This document shows positions 49,993-57,890 of a stretch of DNA of 64,000 nucleotides, in pieces. The DNA is taken from contig JALNJX010000003.1 of the NCBI GenBank assembly GCA_023268255.1, forward strand, positions 124,001 to 188,000. The letters run 5' to 3'. Position 1 is the first letter of the stretch; each line of letters begins with the position of its first letter. The position numbers and the translations under genes were made by a program. The DNA is from Candidatus Wolframiiraptor sinensis (GTDB taxonomy: Archaea > Thermoproteota > Nitrososphaeria_A > Caldarchaeales > Wolframiiraptoraceae). The notes beneath the pieces were generated by a model. It had not been told where the DNA came from. It ran no database searches and saw nothing but the letters and a program-made list of their open reading frames with translations.

Positions 49993-50847
49993 TTGGAGTA
50001 TAGGAGGCTTGGTAAAACGGGCGAGAAAATAGCCGCGATAGGCTTGGGAACGTGGGGAATTGGGGGAGGAATGTCCCCGGATTACTCGGCTGATAAGCAG
50101 GCCATCGAGGCCATCCAATACGCGATAGAGCTCGGCATGAACCACATAGATACCGCCGAGATCTATGGAGGCGGCCACTCGGAGGAGCTCGTTGGAGAAG
50201 CTATCAAGAAATTTAGAAGGGATGAGGTCTTCATAGCGAGCAAGGTCTGGCACACGAATCTGAAATACGATGACGTGCTGAGGGCCTGCGAGAGGAGCCT
50301 GAAAAGGCTTCAGACAAGCCACATAGACCTATACTACATACACTGGCCGAACCCCCTGATACCGCTGAGCGAGACCATGAGAGCGCTGGAGAGGCTTCAT
50401 GATGAGGGGAGGATAAGATACATCGGCGTGAGCAACTTCTCGGCGAGCCTCATCGAGGAGGCGCGATCATACTTGTCCCACGCAGACATAGTTGCGAATC
50501 AGGTCGAGTACAGCCTTTATGAGAGGAGCATCGAAAGGGATCTGATACCATATTGCTATGAGAAGGGAATAACCGTGGTTGCATACAGCCCGCTCGGTCA
50601 GGGAAAGCTATATAGAGAGCTGTCGTCATCGAGGCCGAGCAAGAGGGTGAGAGTGCTCCGCGAGGTCGCCGAAAGATACTCGAAAACACCCATTCAAGTC
50701 GCGTTAAACTGGGTGATCTGGCGCGAGCACGTCATCACGATACCGAAGTCGATTAGAAAGGAGCATTTAGAGGAGAATGCGGGAGCTGCTGGATGGAGGC
50801 TCGATGAAATGGATTATAAGTTCTTGGCCGAGGCCTGGGAGGGCTGA
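49993..50847 (+). CDS. Aldo/keto reductase
   Basis: A 284-aa (beta/alpha)8 oxidoreductase. EYRRLGKTGEKIAAIGLGTWGIGG begins the protein; the catalytic set is HIDTAEIYGGGHSEE (Asp and Tyr), FIASKVWHTN (Lys) and DLYYIHWPNP (His). NADPH binding is suggested by NWVIWREHVITIPKSIRKEHLEEN. The substrate is unknown; such enzymes reduce sugars and aldehydes. TTG start at 49993. It ends 4 bp before the QueT-like gene. Confidence 0.9.
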   Translation: MEYRRLGKTGEKIAAIGLGTWGIGGGMSPDYSADKQAIEAIQYAIELGMNHIDTAEIYGGGHSEELVGEAIKKFRRDEVFIASKVWHTNLKYDDVLRACERSLKRLQTSHIDLYYIHWPNPLIPLSETMRALERLHDEGRIRYIGVSNFSASLIEEARSYLSHADIVANQVEYSLYERSIERDLIPYCYEKGITVVAYSPLGQGKLYRELSSSRPSKRVRVLREVAERYSKTPIQVALNWVIWREHVITIPKSIRKEHLEENAGAAGWRLDEMDYKFLAEAWEG

Positions 50848-50851
50848 TCTG

Positions 50852-51373
50852 ATGTCGTATATGAAAATGACCCAGCAGATTGCTGAGATGAGCGTGATCG
50901 CCGCCATATACTTCGTCATGACATTCGCGCTGGCGCCGATAAGCTTCCTCCCATTTCAGGTGAGGTTGTCGGATGCGCTGATAATGCTCTCGGCGATCCT
51001 CGGGCTTCCAGCGGTCTACGGCGTCTTCCTAGGATGCCTTTTCGCGAACCTCTTTCCCCTCGGATACCCGCCGAACCCGATTGACGTAGTGCTCGGCAGC
51101 CTAGCGAACCTAATGGCCTCATACGCGGTTTACAGGATCTGCTATGGCAAGCTAAACAAGCTTAGGGTAATCCTCTCGAGCCTGGCTTCCTCGCTAATCA
51201 TAACCCTAATCGTTGGATCCTATCTCCCAGCGCTGATTCTTCCAAGCTTCTCTTGGTGGGACGTGGTGTGGATCGGATATCTCGGAGTTCTGCCGGGAGA
51301 GCTGATAGCGCAATCCATCGCCGGCTCAACCATCGTGCTGGCATTAGCTAGGATGCTGAAGCTCAGAAAATAG
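50852..51373 (+). CDS. QueT-like ECF transporter substrate-binding subunit
   Basis: A 173-aa membrane protein with about five to six hydrophobic segments, from ATG 50852. FALAPISFLPFQVRLSDALIMLSAILGLPAVYGVFLGCLFANLFP is characteristic of the QueT family, the S-component of ECF transporters linked to queuosine precursors. Archaea use the related preQ0 for archaeosine in tRNA, so uptake of a 7-deazaguanine precursor is plausible. The ECF energising module is not in this window. It lies 4 bp after the aldo/keto reductase gene. Confidence 0.82.
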   Translation: MSYMKMTQQIAEMSVIAAIYFVMTFALAPISFLPFQVRLSDALIMLSAILGLPAVYGVFLGCLFANLFPLGYPPNPIDVVLGSLANLMASYAVYRICYGKLNKLRVILSSLASSLIITLIVGSYLPALILPSFSWWDVVWIGYLGVLPGELIAQSIAGSTIVLALARMLKLRK

Positions 51374-51555
51374 CTGGATCAGGAAAGCTGAAGATGGGGC
51401 TCAGACTTATCGAGCCTCATTGCTCCTCCCTCCTTTTTCATCGGTGTCATGCTAAGCGCCTCATAATCAAATGCCTAGCTGTGAGAGCCGATTTTCAGCC
51501 ACGCACGGGAATAGATTTTAATGATGGCGTGCACCTGAGAAGCCCGTCCTCCGAC

Positions 51556-52209
51556 ATGAGGCTGATCATGAGTGATGAGGTTAGATCCAGGTTCCCCGAC
51601 CTGCATGTTCTCCTCAAGAGAATAGATGATCTAAGGGTTCGGGAGAAATTGGAGAAGCTTGAGCGGTTTAAGTTGGAGGTGTACGAGAGGGTTAGATCGC
51701 GCTTTAGCCTCGACTCGCTCAAGGATGATCCGATAATGAGGGCTTACCGCGACTTCTTCTGGAGAATCGGCATAGATCCGACCAAGATTAGGCCGGCCTC
51801 GGAGGCGCTAATAAGGAGAATTCTCGGCGGAAAAGATCTGCCGACGATAAACACGCTCGTGGACGCCTATAACCTGGCCTCAGTTGAGTCGCGCATCGCC
51901 CTGGCAGCATTCGACGCTGATAAGCTCGAGGGAGAGGAGCTGATTATGAGGTTCGCGAGGAGCGGCGAGGAGTTCCTCGGAATAGGGATGAATAGGCCGA
52001 AGAAGCTCGGAGGAGAGGAGATAGTCGTCGCGGACTCCAAGAGGCTGATAGCGATATATCCATACCGCGACGCGGACTACAGCAAGGTTACCCTCGAGAC
52101 CAGTAGAATATACCTGATGACGTGCGGAGTGCCCGGGATAAGCCTAGAGGATCTCGAGAGAGCGGAGGACCTCGCAACCCAGTACATCATGAGATTCTGC
52201 CGGGAGTGA
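51556..52209 (+). CDS. B3/4 domain protein
   Basis: A 217-aa protein from ATG 51556, which has a TATA-like GATTTTAATG about 40 bp upstream; the longer open frame begins in an unlikely segment. It has the B3/B4 domain of PheRS beta: DFFWRIGIDPTKIRPASEALIRRIL and LPTINTLVDAYNLASVESRIALAAFD are its hallmarks. Stand-alone B3/4 proteins may be editing factors that act on misacylated tRNA, but a proven role is lacking. Confidence 0.85.
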   Translation: MRLIMSDEVRSRFPDLHVLLKRIDDLRVREKLEKLERFKLEVYERVRSRFSLDSLKDDPIMRAYRDFFWRIGIDPTKIRPASEALIRRILGGKDLPTINTLVDAYNLASVESRIALAAFDADKLEGEELIMRFARSGEEFLGIGMNRPKKLGGEEIVVADSKRLIAIYPYRDADYSKVTLETSRIYLMTCGVPGISLEDLERAEDLATQYIMRFCRE

Positions 52210-52210
52210 T

Positions 52211-52438
52211 TTACCGATGAATGAAGTTCTCCTTTAAGCAGCTGCCCATGCCTGAATCTGTTAGCCGCGCACAAGCATATGTGTAATCCTCGAGCTTGCG
52301 ATTCAACACTTCTAAGAATCCGGGAAATATCTCCAAGCGATGCTTGTGAGGAGCGTCGGAACTACTGATGTCCACGCGGATGAGAACTCCTGTAAAGCAT
52401 CTCCTGCACTCAAATCCCCTGCAGCCAAAATATACCAT
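52211..52438 (-). CDS. Small Cys-rich protein (hypothetical)
   Basis: A 75-aa reading frame from ATG 52438 (an in-frame ATG at 52462 is the alternative). It starts MVYFGCRGFECRRC, has CxxC-like Cys clusters near both ends, and in the middle APHKHRLEIFPGFLEVL. The composition looks protein-like and the Cys placement suggests a zinc site, but I know no family. It lies between the B3/4 gene and the tRNA-Gln gene. Confidence 0.4.
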   Translation of the reverse strand: MVYFGCRGFECRRCFTGVLIRVDISSSDAPHKHRLEIFPGFLEVLNRKLEDYTYACARLTDSGMGSCLKENFIHR

Positions 52439-52567
52439 CCTTAGATAGGAGATCCTAAGCATTCTCTGGATGTTTCATAGTGTTTAGAGCGGGCAAGCGA
52501 TAGGAGGAGAGGAGAATGGTAGCCCGGCCCGGATTCGAACCGGGGTCCTCGGGGCTCTCCTCGGAGA

Positions 52568-52590
52568 GCCCGATCCAGAGCCCGAGATCC
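52568..52590 (-). other. Anticodon-loop region with canonical intron boundary of tRNA-Gln
   Basis: This covers the 5' anticodon stem, the CTG anticodon and the first bases of the intron. The intron continues to about 52551 on the minus strand. Exact borders are inferred from stem pairing and could shift by a few bases. Confidence 0.5.
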
Positions 52591-52626
52591 TTAACCCCCA
52601 CAACTATTCTGACCAGCTGTGGGTTT
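52591..52626 (-). other. Probable non-canonical intron in the D loop of tRNA-Gln
   Basis: About 34 of these 36 bases are extra relative to a standard D arm. The ends can pair (AACCCACA with TTGTGGGGGTT) into a helix, and the insertion restores a normal D loop when removed. Exact splice points need RNA evidence. Confidence 0.6.
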
Positions 52627-52676
52627 GGCCGCTAGACGACCGGGCTTCCCCGGGATAATACTATCTCTCAGGCTTC

Positions 52677-52685
52677 TATTAAAAC
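52677..52685 (-). promoter_or_regulatory. TATA box of the tRNA-Gln gene
   Basis: On the minus strand TTTTAATAG lies about 35 bp upstream of the tRNA 5' end, the usual distance for an archaeal tRNA promoter. Confidence 0.45.
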
Positions 52686-52956
52686 ATAAGATCCGGGGGT
52701 GAGGCCTGGGAGGATGCTTTGACCACTTTAAGGCGTGCTAATGCTGAGGATGCTTCGTCGCGGATCATCTTCTCCCCGTTATTCGCGGAGTGTTCTCACG
52801 CGATATACGCGGATCTTATCCGCAGCCGGCGATGTTCTCTCGAGCATATTCTTCGAATCCGAATATCCAGTAGCATACCTAGAGGTTTCTCGCGAATTAT
52901 TTTCTGGCCATTTTGAGATGAATGGATAAAGCCGCTGACTCGAAAGCGCCGCCGCC
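52686..52956. other. Gap before the methylase gene, no gene recognised
   Basis: About 270 bp between the tRNA promoter and the DNA methylase. Short open frames are present, but their composition looks random and none has a supporting TATA box or ribosome-binding site. Confidence 0.4.
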
Positions 52957-54162
52957 TTGCAGGCTACATGCCTTCTGAGCTATGAGCTCACGGATTCGTG
53001 GAAGCGGGCGAGGGATGGATGGGGTATCGCCCTACATAGGATCTGCTCTAGGACTGGAAGCTTCCCCCCGGCTCTAGCCTACTACTTCATCATGAAGTAC
53101 TCGAGGTTCGGGGACGTGGTTCTCGACCCGTTTAGCGGTAAGGGGACTGCGCCGCTCGAGGCTTGCCTAAACGGCAGGGTCGGAATAGGCAATGACCTCT
53201 CTCCGGAGGCCTATGTCTTGACTAAGGCGAAGGTTAGGCCCGTCCCCTACAAGCGCGTTTTAGAATGGATAAGGTGGGCTGAGGCCAGGATGAATCCCTC
53301 GAGCTACAGGTTATCCGAAGTCAGCGATGACGTCAAGGCGTTCTTCAGCAATTACACGCTGAGGCAGATTCTCGCGGTGCGCGACCTGATAGATGAGACT
53401 GGCGACGAGGATCTCGCGAACTTCATCAGAGCTCTCATGCTCGGGATACTCCACGGCCCGACGAGAATGCATCTAAGCGTCAGGTGCTCCCATTCCTTCT
53501 CCATGGCGCCTGGCTACGTGAAGAGGTATGTTAGGGAGAATTGCGTGAGGAAGCCGAGGAGAAACGTGCTGAGGTGCTTGAGGATGAAGGCCGAGAGGGT
53601 TTTCAGGGATGGGATACCGGCGGTTAGGGGCGAGGCGTACATGGAGGATGCTAGAAGACTCCCGATCGAGGATGAGTCCGTGGACTTCGTCATAACCTCG
53701 CCACCATACTTCAATATGCAGACATATGCTTGGGATAACTGGCTCAGGCTCTGGTTCCTGGGATACGATTACGAGGACGTCGCGCGGAGGCTTTTCCACA
53801 CCGAGTCCGTCAAGAAGTTCAAGCAGTTCATCAAGGATGTTTTGGAGGAGATCTTCAGGGTTCTTAAATGGGATAGAGCCGCGGTGATAGTTCTCGGAAG
53901 GGTTAAGCTGAAGGGCATGATAATAGACATGGCCGAGGTAACAGCGCCGATCGCGGAGGAAATGGGATTCAAGGTTGCTGGAATAATCTCCGACTCCATA
54001 CCAAAGTCGAACAAGCATCTCTGGTACCTGAAGGAAGATGACGGGGTCAGTAAGGAGGTGATACTGGAGCTCCATAAGGGGGACTTCGAGCCGAGCCCGA
54101 TCCGCATAGACTGGGAGAATGCGAAGCCGCTGACGATCGCGAGGGAGGAGGTGGTTGGATGA
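52957..54162 (+). CDS. DNA methylase-like SAM-dependent methyltransferase
   Basis: A 401-aa methyltransferase in which the FxGxG-like motif VVLDPFSGKGTAPLEACLNGR comes before a late catalytic TSPPYFNMQTY (PPY). The DPF.G.GT and SPPY motifs are those of N4-cytosine/N6-adenine DNA methylases of the beta class. The N-terminal YFIMKYSRFGD and a central region with Cys and Arg (RMHLSVRCSHSFS) could recognise the target. It overlaps an unknown partner gene by 4 bp. A solitary or restriction-linked DNA methylase is likely, although an RNA target cannot be excluded. TTG start. Confidence 0.8.
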   Translation: MQATCLLSYELTDSWKRARDGWGIALHRICSRTGSFPPALAYYFIMKYSRFGDVVLDPFSGKGTAPLEACLNGRVGIGNDLSPEAYVLTKAKVRPVPYKRVLEWIRWAEARMNPSSYRLSEVSDDVKAFFSNYTLRQILAVRDLIDETGDEDLANFIRALMLGILHGPTRMHLSVRCSHSFSMAPGYVKRYVRENCVRKPRRNVLRCLRMKAERVFRDGIPAVRGEAYMEDARRLPIEDESVDFVITSPPYFNMQTYAWDNWLRLWFLGYDYEDVARRLFHTESVKKFKQFIKDVLEEIFRVLKWDRAAVIVLGRVKLKGMIIDMAEVTAPIAEEMGFKVAGIISDSIPKSNKHLWYLKEDDGVSKEVILELHKGDFEPSPIRIDWENAKPLTIAREEVVG

Positions 54163-55250
54163 TACTGGAGGCTCACGGCGACATCTGCAGGCTCGGCTAC
54201 CTCAGGATAATACCATGCCTGCTGGAGGATGAGGCTCCGAAGACGTTCGATTTCCTCGCATCCGTCCTCCACGAGATCGTCAGGAGCGTTGGCGACAGGG
54301 ATTTCCTGACTGGGCGGCCGATCGGCCTCATAACCAGCCTCGTGAACGCTAGAAACTACGTAACCCTGGCCGCGGAGCTCGACCTGATAGATAGGAAGAG
54401 CCAGAGGCTTGGGGTCTTTGGGAAGCTTTACCTGTGCTCGAGAAGCGCCTCAAGATTTAGGAGGCTCGTAGAGGGAGATAGGTCTATGAGGCTGATAGAC
54501 CTCCTGATGCTGAATGATGCCGAGAAGCTCTTCTTCCTCTGGAACATCTTCACGAGAGACTACCCGTTCATACAAATGATAGTCGGCTGGGCGATAAAGA
54601 AGGGGAAGTTCAGGAGGCAGGAGGCGATGATATACGCGATGGAGGAGGCCTATCCGCAGGCGCTGAAGCGGGTTCTGCCAAAGAGCAGGATGAGGGAGGT
54701 TCAAGAGGCCGAGAAGTTCAGGGAGCGCAGGCTCATGATAAGAGATAAGGTCGAGTGGATAAAGAGCAGCCAGTACGCGAAGTACAGGCACATAGCTCCG
54801 CCGAGATTCGAGTGGCTTGTCGACTGCGGCGTGCTCAAGCGGAGCGGTAGGGGAAAATACGAAGTGAATACTCAGATGATCTATGACCCCGAGAGAATAT
54901 TGAAGCTCGCATCCCTTCCGCCGGAGAGGATCGAGCAATACCTCTTCGGGGAGTTCCTTAAGCCGCTTGAGAAGGTGTATAGGCAGGCCGACAGGTACGA
55001 GGCATCAAGAGCAATCATCGAGACGTATAACATCATGAGCAGGCATTTCGGGGAGAACGTTGACCTGTTAAGGCTCGAGTGCATGGCGATAATATCGCTG
55101 ATAGAATTAGGCTCGATAGCTAATCTAAGCATGATGCACGACGCATTCAATAGCCTCGCGATACAGTTCCCCGACAAAGTCTATGTTACGCCAGGATCCA
55201 GAGGAGGATCACCTTTAGCCTACATCGATGTGAGAAGCCTGGAGCTCTAA
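54159..55250 (+). CDS. Uncharacterised protein coupled to the DNA methylase
   Basis: A 363-aa protein with no recognisable family. It has a winged-helix-like N-terminal third (DFLTGRPIGLITSLVNARNYVTLAAELDLIDR...LGVFGKLYL) and a helical remainder with a Trp/Tyr-rich basic middle (KVEWIKSSQYAKYRHIAPPRFEWLVDCGVLKRSGRGKYEVN). No nuclease motif (PD-ExK, HNH) is visible. Its start overlaps the methylase stop by 4 bp, so they are produced together; it may be a specificity or cofactor subunit, or part of a defence pair. Confidence 0.75.
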   Translation: MILEAHGDICRLGYLRIIPCLLEDEAPKTFDFLASVLHEIVRSVGDRDFLTGRPIGLITSLVNARNYVTLAAELDLIDRKSQRLGVFGKLYLCSRSASRFRRLVEGDRSMRLIDLLMLNDAEKLFFLWNIFTRDYPFIQMIVGWAIKKGKFRRQEAMIYAMEEAYPQALKRVLPKSRMREVQEAEKFRERRLMIRDKVEWIKSSQYAKYRHIAPPRFEWLVDCGVLKRSGRGKYEVNTQMIYDPERILKLASLPPERIEQYLFGEFLKPLEKVYRQADRYEASRAIIETYNIMSRHFGENVDLLRLECMAIISLIELGSIANLSMMHDAFNSLAIQFPDKVYVTPGSRGGSPLAYIDVRSLEL

Positions 55251-55266
55251 AGTCTGCTCGAGCTCG

Positions 55267-56502
55267 CTAAACGTCGAAGTATTTCTCGTATTCCCAGTCC
55301 GTTATCCTCCGGGTGGCGTAATCCTCCCACTCCTGCCTCTTCAGCTTGATGAAGTTCTCGCCGGCCAGCCGTAGAGAGCTCCTGAGCAGCTTATCCTCCT
55401 CCAGAGCATCCAAAGCCTTCTCGAGAGTTTGGGGCAGGGTTGGAAGATCCCTATACAGCCCATACTCGTAGATGTCCTTCTCGATGGGCTCAGGGGGCTC
55501 TAGGTTTCTCTTGACGCCGTCCATTCCGGCCGCCAGCAGGACCGTGAACAGCAGATACGGGTTCGAGGATGGATCAGGAGCTCTATACTCTATCCTCGCC
55601 CCAGCTTTTCCGCGGAATTCCGGCACTCTTATCAGGGCATCCCTATTCTTCATGCCCCAGTAGACGTATTTCGGAGCCTCGAATTCTCCCAGCCTCTTAT
55701 ACGAGTTCACGGTCGGGTTCGCGATGGCGGTAATTCCATCTACGTGCTCAAAGATTCCGGCTATGAAGTTCCTCGCCAGGCTGGAGAGGCCATAGGGATC
55801 ACGCTCATCATAGAAGAGGTTATCCTCGCCGGCCCAGATGCTCATGTGTATGTGGAACCCGTTTCCGGGCTTGCCATGGAATGGCTTGGGCATGAATGAA
55901 GCTTTTAGGTCCATTGACTCGCAGACCAGCTTGATGATGTTCTTCGTTAGGAGGGTCTTATCGGCGATCCTCAGCCCCTGGTCGTGAAGTATGTCGACCT
56001 CATTCTGGCCAGGCCCAACCTCATGATGACTTATGCTCCATTCGATGCCAGCTTCCGAGAGCTTCTCAGCTATCCTTATCTTGATCGCGTTCGCCTTATC
56101 CCTCGGGGAGACGTCGAAGTAGCTTCCACTGTCGATGGGCTCCCCATCCTTGAGCACGTAGAACTCCAGCTCGCCGGCGGCGATGAACGTGAAGCCCTCA
56201 TTTTTCTCGAGCCTCATGAGCATGTCCTTCAAGATGGTTCTAGGGTCTCCGTCGAATGGGGCGCCATTCTTATAGACGTCGCAGAAATAGGTCTTCACGC
56301 CGTTAACCGTGTAGTGCGCGCTTGAGTCCACTACAAGCATCATATCGCTCTCGAATCTCCTAGCGAAGCCCTCTATCGATGAGCCATCGAACCAAATGCC
56401 CCTGGATACGGCCCTCTCAAACTCCCGCTCGGAGATCAGCACCTCCTTGAGCACGCCATTGATATCCGAGAACCTTAAGCTGATTATGGAGCTCAAATCC
56501 AC
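55267..56502 (-). CDS. glnA: Glutamine synthetase (type I)
   Basis: A 411-aa glutamine synthetase. WFDGSSIEGFARRFESDMML is the family latch region, GELEFYVL the metal-binding Glu, HEVGPGQNEVD the substrate loop, GNGFHIHMS the catalytic His region, and NSYKRLG, FRGKAGARIEYRAPDPSSNPYL complete the signature. It makes glutamine from glutamate, ammonia and ATP and is the housekeeping counterpart of the GS-like ligase at 3.4 kb. The adenylylation Tyr loop of enteric GlnA is not evident. GTG start, 25 bp after GCTTTTAAGATC. Confidence 0.94.
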   Translation of the reverse strand: MDLSSIISLRFSDINGVLKEVLISEREFERAVSRGIWFDGSSIEGFARRFESDMMLVVDSSAHYTVNGVKTYFCDVYKNGAPFDGDPRTILKDMLMRLEKNEGFTFIAAGELEFYVLKDGEPIDSGSYFDVSPRDKANAIKIRIAEKLSEAGIEWSISHHEVGPGQNEVDILHDQGLRIADKTLLTKNIIKLVCESMDLKASFMPKPFHGKPGNGFHIHMSIWAGEDNLFYDERDPYGLSSLARNFIAGIFEHVDGITAIANPTVNSYKRLGEFEAPKYVYWGMKNRDALIRVPEFRGKAGARIEYRAPDPSSNPYLLFTVLLAAGMDGVKRNLEPPEPIEKDIYEYGLYRDLPTLPQTLEKALDALEEDKLLRSSLRLAGENFIKLKRQEWEDYATRRITDWEYEKYFDV

Positions 56503-56520
56503 GCCGCGAGTGAAATAACG

Positions 56521-56532
56521 GATCTTAAAAGC
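56521..56532 (-). promoter_or_regulatory. TATA box of glnA
   Basis: On the minus strand GCTTTTAAGATC lies 25 bp before the GTG start at 56502. Confidence 0.5.
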
Positions 56533-56570
56533 TTTGATGTCCCTCGTCGAGCCACACGGCGGAGAACACC

Positions 56571-56580
56571 CTTATATATG
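56571..56580 (+). promoter_or_regulatory. TATA box of the eIF5A gene
   Basis: CTTATATATG centred 30 bp before ATG 56606. It fixes that ATG as the start, since the longer frame begins upstream of it. Confidence 0.55.
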
Positions 56581-56605
56581 CGAATTATCCGGATTTTCGG
56601 AGAAC

Positions 56606-57001
56606 ATGAGCAAGCCCGCCGAGCTCGGCTCGCTTAAGGTCGGCCATAATATTGTGATAGATGGCGAGCCCTGTAGGATTGTGGAGCTGGAGAAGAGCAA
56701 GCCGGGGAAGCATGGCTCGGCTAAGGTCAGGATCGTGGCAATAGGGATTTTCGATAATGTTAAGCGGACGCTCGTGGGGCCGGCGGATAGCAAGGTCGAG
56801 GTGCCGATAATCGAGAAGAAGACGGGCCAAGTGGTCTCCATGGGAGACATGGTCAGCGTTATGGATAATGAGACCTATGAGATAGTCGAGGTCCCGATCC
56901 CGCAGGATGAAAAGCTCCGCGAGAGGCTCGAGCCCGGCGCAACGGTCGAGTACTGGAGGATCATGGGGAGGTACATGATAGTCAACGTGAAGACAGGCTA
57001 A
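56606..57001 (+). CDS. eif5A: Translation factor aIF5A
   Basis: A 131-aa protein from ATG 56606. The hypusine loop [10 protein letters not shown] is intact; Lys35 is the modified residue. The N-terminal SH3-like and C-terminal OB folds ([19 protein letters not shown]) are complete. aIF5A relieves ribosome stalling, especially at proline-rich sequences. The diphthamide enzyme Dph6, another translation-related modification factor, converges on it from downstream. Confidence 0.95.
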   Translation: MSKPAELGSLKVGHNIVIDGEPCRIVELEKSKPGKHGSAKVRIVAIGIFDNVKRTLVGPADSKVEVPIIEKKTGQVVSMGDMVSVMDNETYEIVEVPIPQDEKLRERLEPGATVEYWRIMGRYMIVNVKTG

Positions 57002-57021
57002 GCCGTCTCAGCTTGGCCATC

Positions 57022-57711
57022 TTACTTTTTGATGAGCCTCGCATCCTTGACAATTAGGAAGCCGCTATACCCGCTCCAGCTGACCTCGTAATCCAGGATC
57101 TCGAGTTTTTTCCTGAATAGGGGCGAGTCCAGCACGAGCGTCTCGAACTCGCCGCCCTCGCCGAGTAGATCCACGCCATACCTCTCGGAGAGGGAGTGGA
57201 GCAGAATTATCAGCTCCTGGTCGATGATCTTCCCCAGGAGCTCCCTTCCCAGCCCCATGGCCGCGACGCCCACGATCATGGCGGCTATTCCGCTGGAGAT
57301 GATCTCATCGAGAAGCTGGCTTGGATCTCTCATCCAGAGGGGGGCGATGAACTCCAGCCCTAGCTCCTTGCACAATCGCTGGAAGAGCTCGTGCTGGGAC
57401 CCGCTTCTACTGACCCCCGATAGCAGGCCATCAACCTCATCCCCGATGAGCTCGATGGCATCCCTGAGGGCGCGAATCTCATCCTCCCTAGACGCTGACC
57501 TCGCTGCAACCATGATCTGCCTTCTTCCCATGGCTCTCGCTTGGAGCCCGGTAACCCAGATATTGGGATAATGAAAATAGTAGGATTCATCGGAGGCGGG
57601 CTTGATCGTGATCAAGTAGTCAACGTGATAGCCCATGGACTCGGCCAGCTGTATTGCCAGCGTCGAGTCCTTTCCGCCGCTGAAGAGAGCCGCCAGCCTC
57701 TTAGCGCCCAA
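57022..57711 (-). CDS. dph6: Diphthine-ammonia ligase (Dph6-like)
   Basis: A 229-aa adenine nucleotide alpha hydrolase-like enzyme. SGGKDSTLAIQLAE is the PP-loop ATP site near residue 11; HYPNIWVTGLQARAMG and GEGGEFETLVLDSPLF near the C-terminus are diagnostic of the Dph6 family. It amidates diphthine on elongation factor 2 in the last step of diphthamide synthesis. TTG start, with a GATATAAGGC box about 36 bp upstream. Confidence 0.9.
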   Translation of the reverse strand: MGAKRLAALFSGGKDSTLAIQLAESMGYHVDYLITIKPASDESYYFHYPNIWVTGLQARAMGRRQIMVAARSASREDEIRALRDAIELIGDEVDGLLSGVSRSGSQHELFQRLCKELGLEFIAPLWMRDPSQLLDEIISSGIAAMIVGVAAMGLGRELLGKIIDQELIILLHSLSERYGVDLLGEGGEFETLVLDSPLFRKKLEILDYEVSWSGYSGFLIVKDARLIKK

Positions 57712-57890
57712 TACCCACCTTCACCGCCTCCGAATTTGCGTAAAAGCCTTATATCTCATCCTCCGCGCGAATACCTCGGAGAACCCGTGAAAAGATCTTG
57801 GGATGGAGAAGCTCTTGATAAGCGTGAAAGAAGAATAATCATGAGGATGAGCGCTGGAGTGAAGCTGCAAAAAGCCGATCGAACATGGAC
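57712..57890. other. Intergenic gap, no gene recognised
   Basis: About 180 bp between Dph6 and the first PurP-like gene; it holds the Dph6 promoter. No coding frame stands out. Confidence 0.4.

Larger units (their letters stand above)
52517..52646 (-). tRNA. tRNA-Gln (CUG) with two probable introns
   Basis: Read on the minus strand. The acceptor is AGCCCGG (52640-52646) with CCGGGCT (52521-52527), discriminator A at 52520, and an encoded CCA (52517-52519). The T arm is CCCGG-TTCGAAT-CCGGG. The anticodon stem is TCGGG/CCCGA; the loop has T33 then CTG (Gln). After position 37 there are about 20 extra bases including a strong hairpin (GGGCTCTC/GAGAGCCC), the canonical intron. The D loop, expected to be about AGCGGCCA-AGGA, has about 34 extra bases between AGCGGCC and GGAT that can fold through AACCCACA and TTGTGGGGGTT. 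Removing both leaves about 73 bases. The A1-U72 pair is the determinant read by GatDE, and GatDE is encoded at 13-16 kb. Confidence 0.85.

Noticed and set aside
52211-52646. Integrated element attached to the tRNA-Gln gene
   Set aside because: No integrase gene and no repeated tRNA 3' end were seen within the window.
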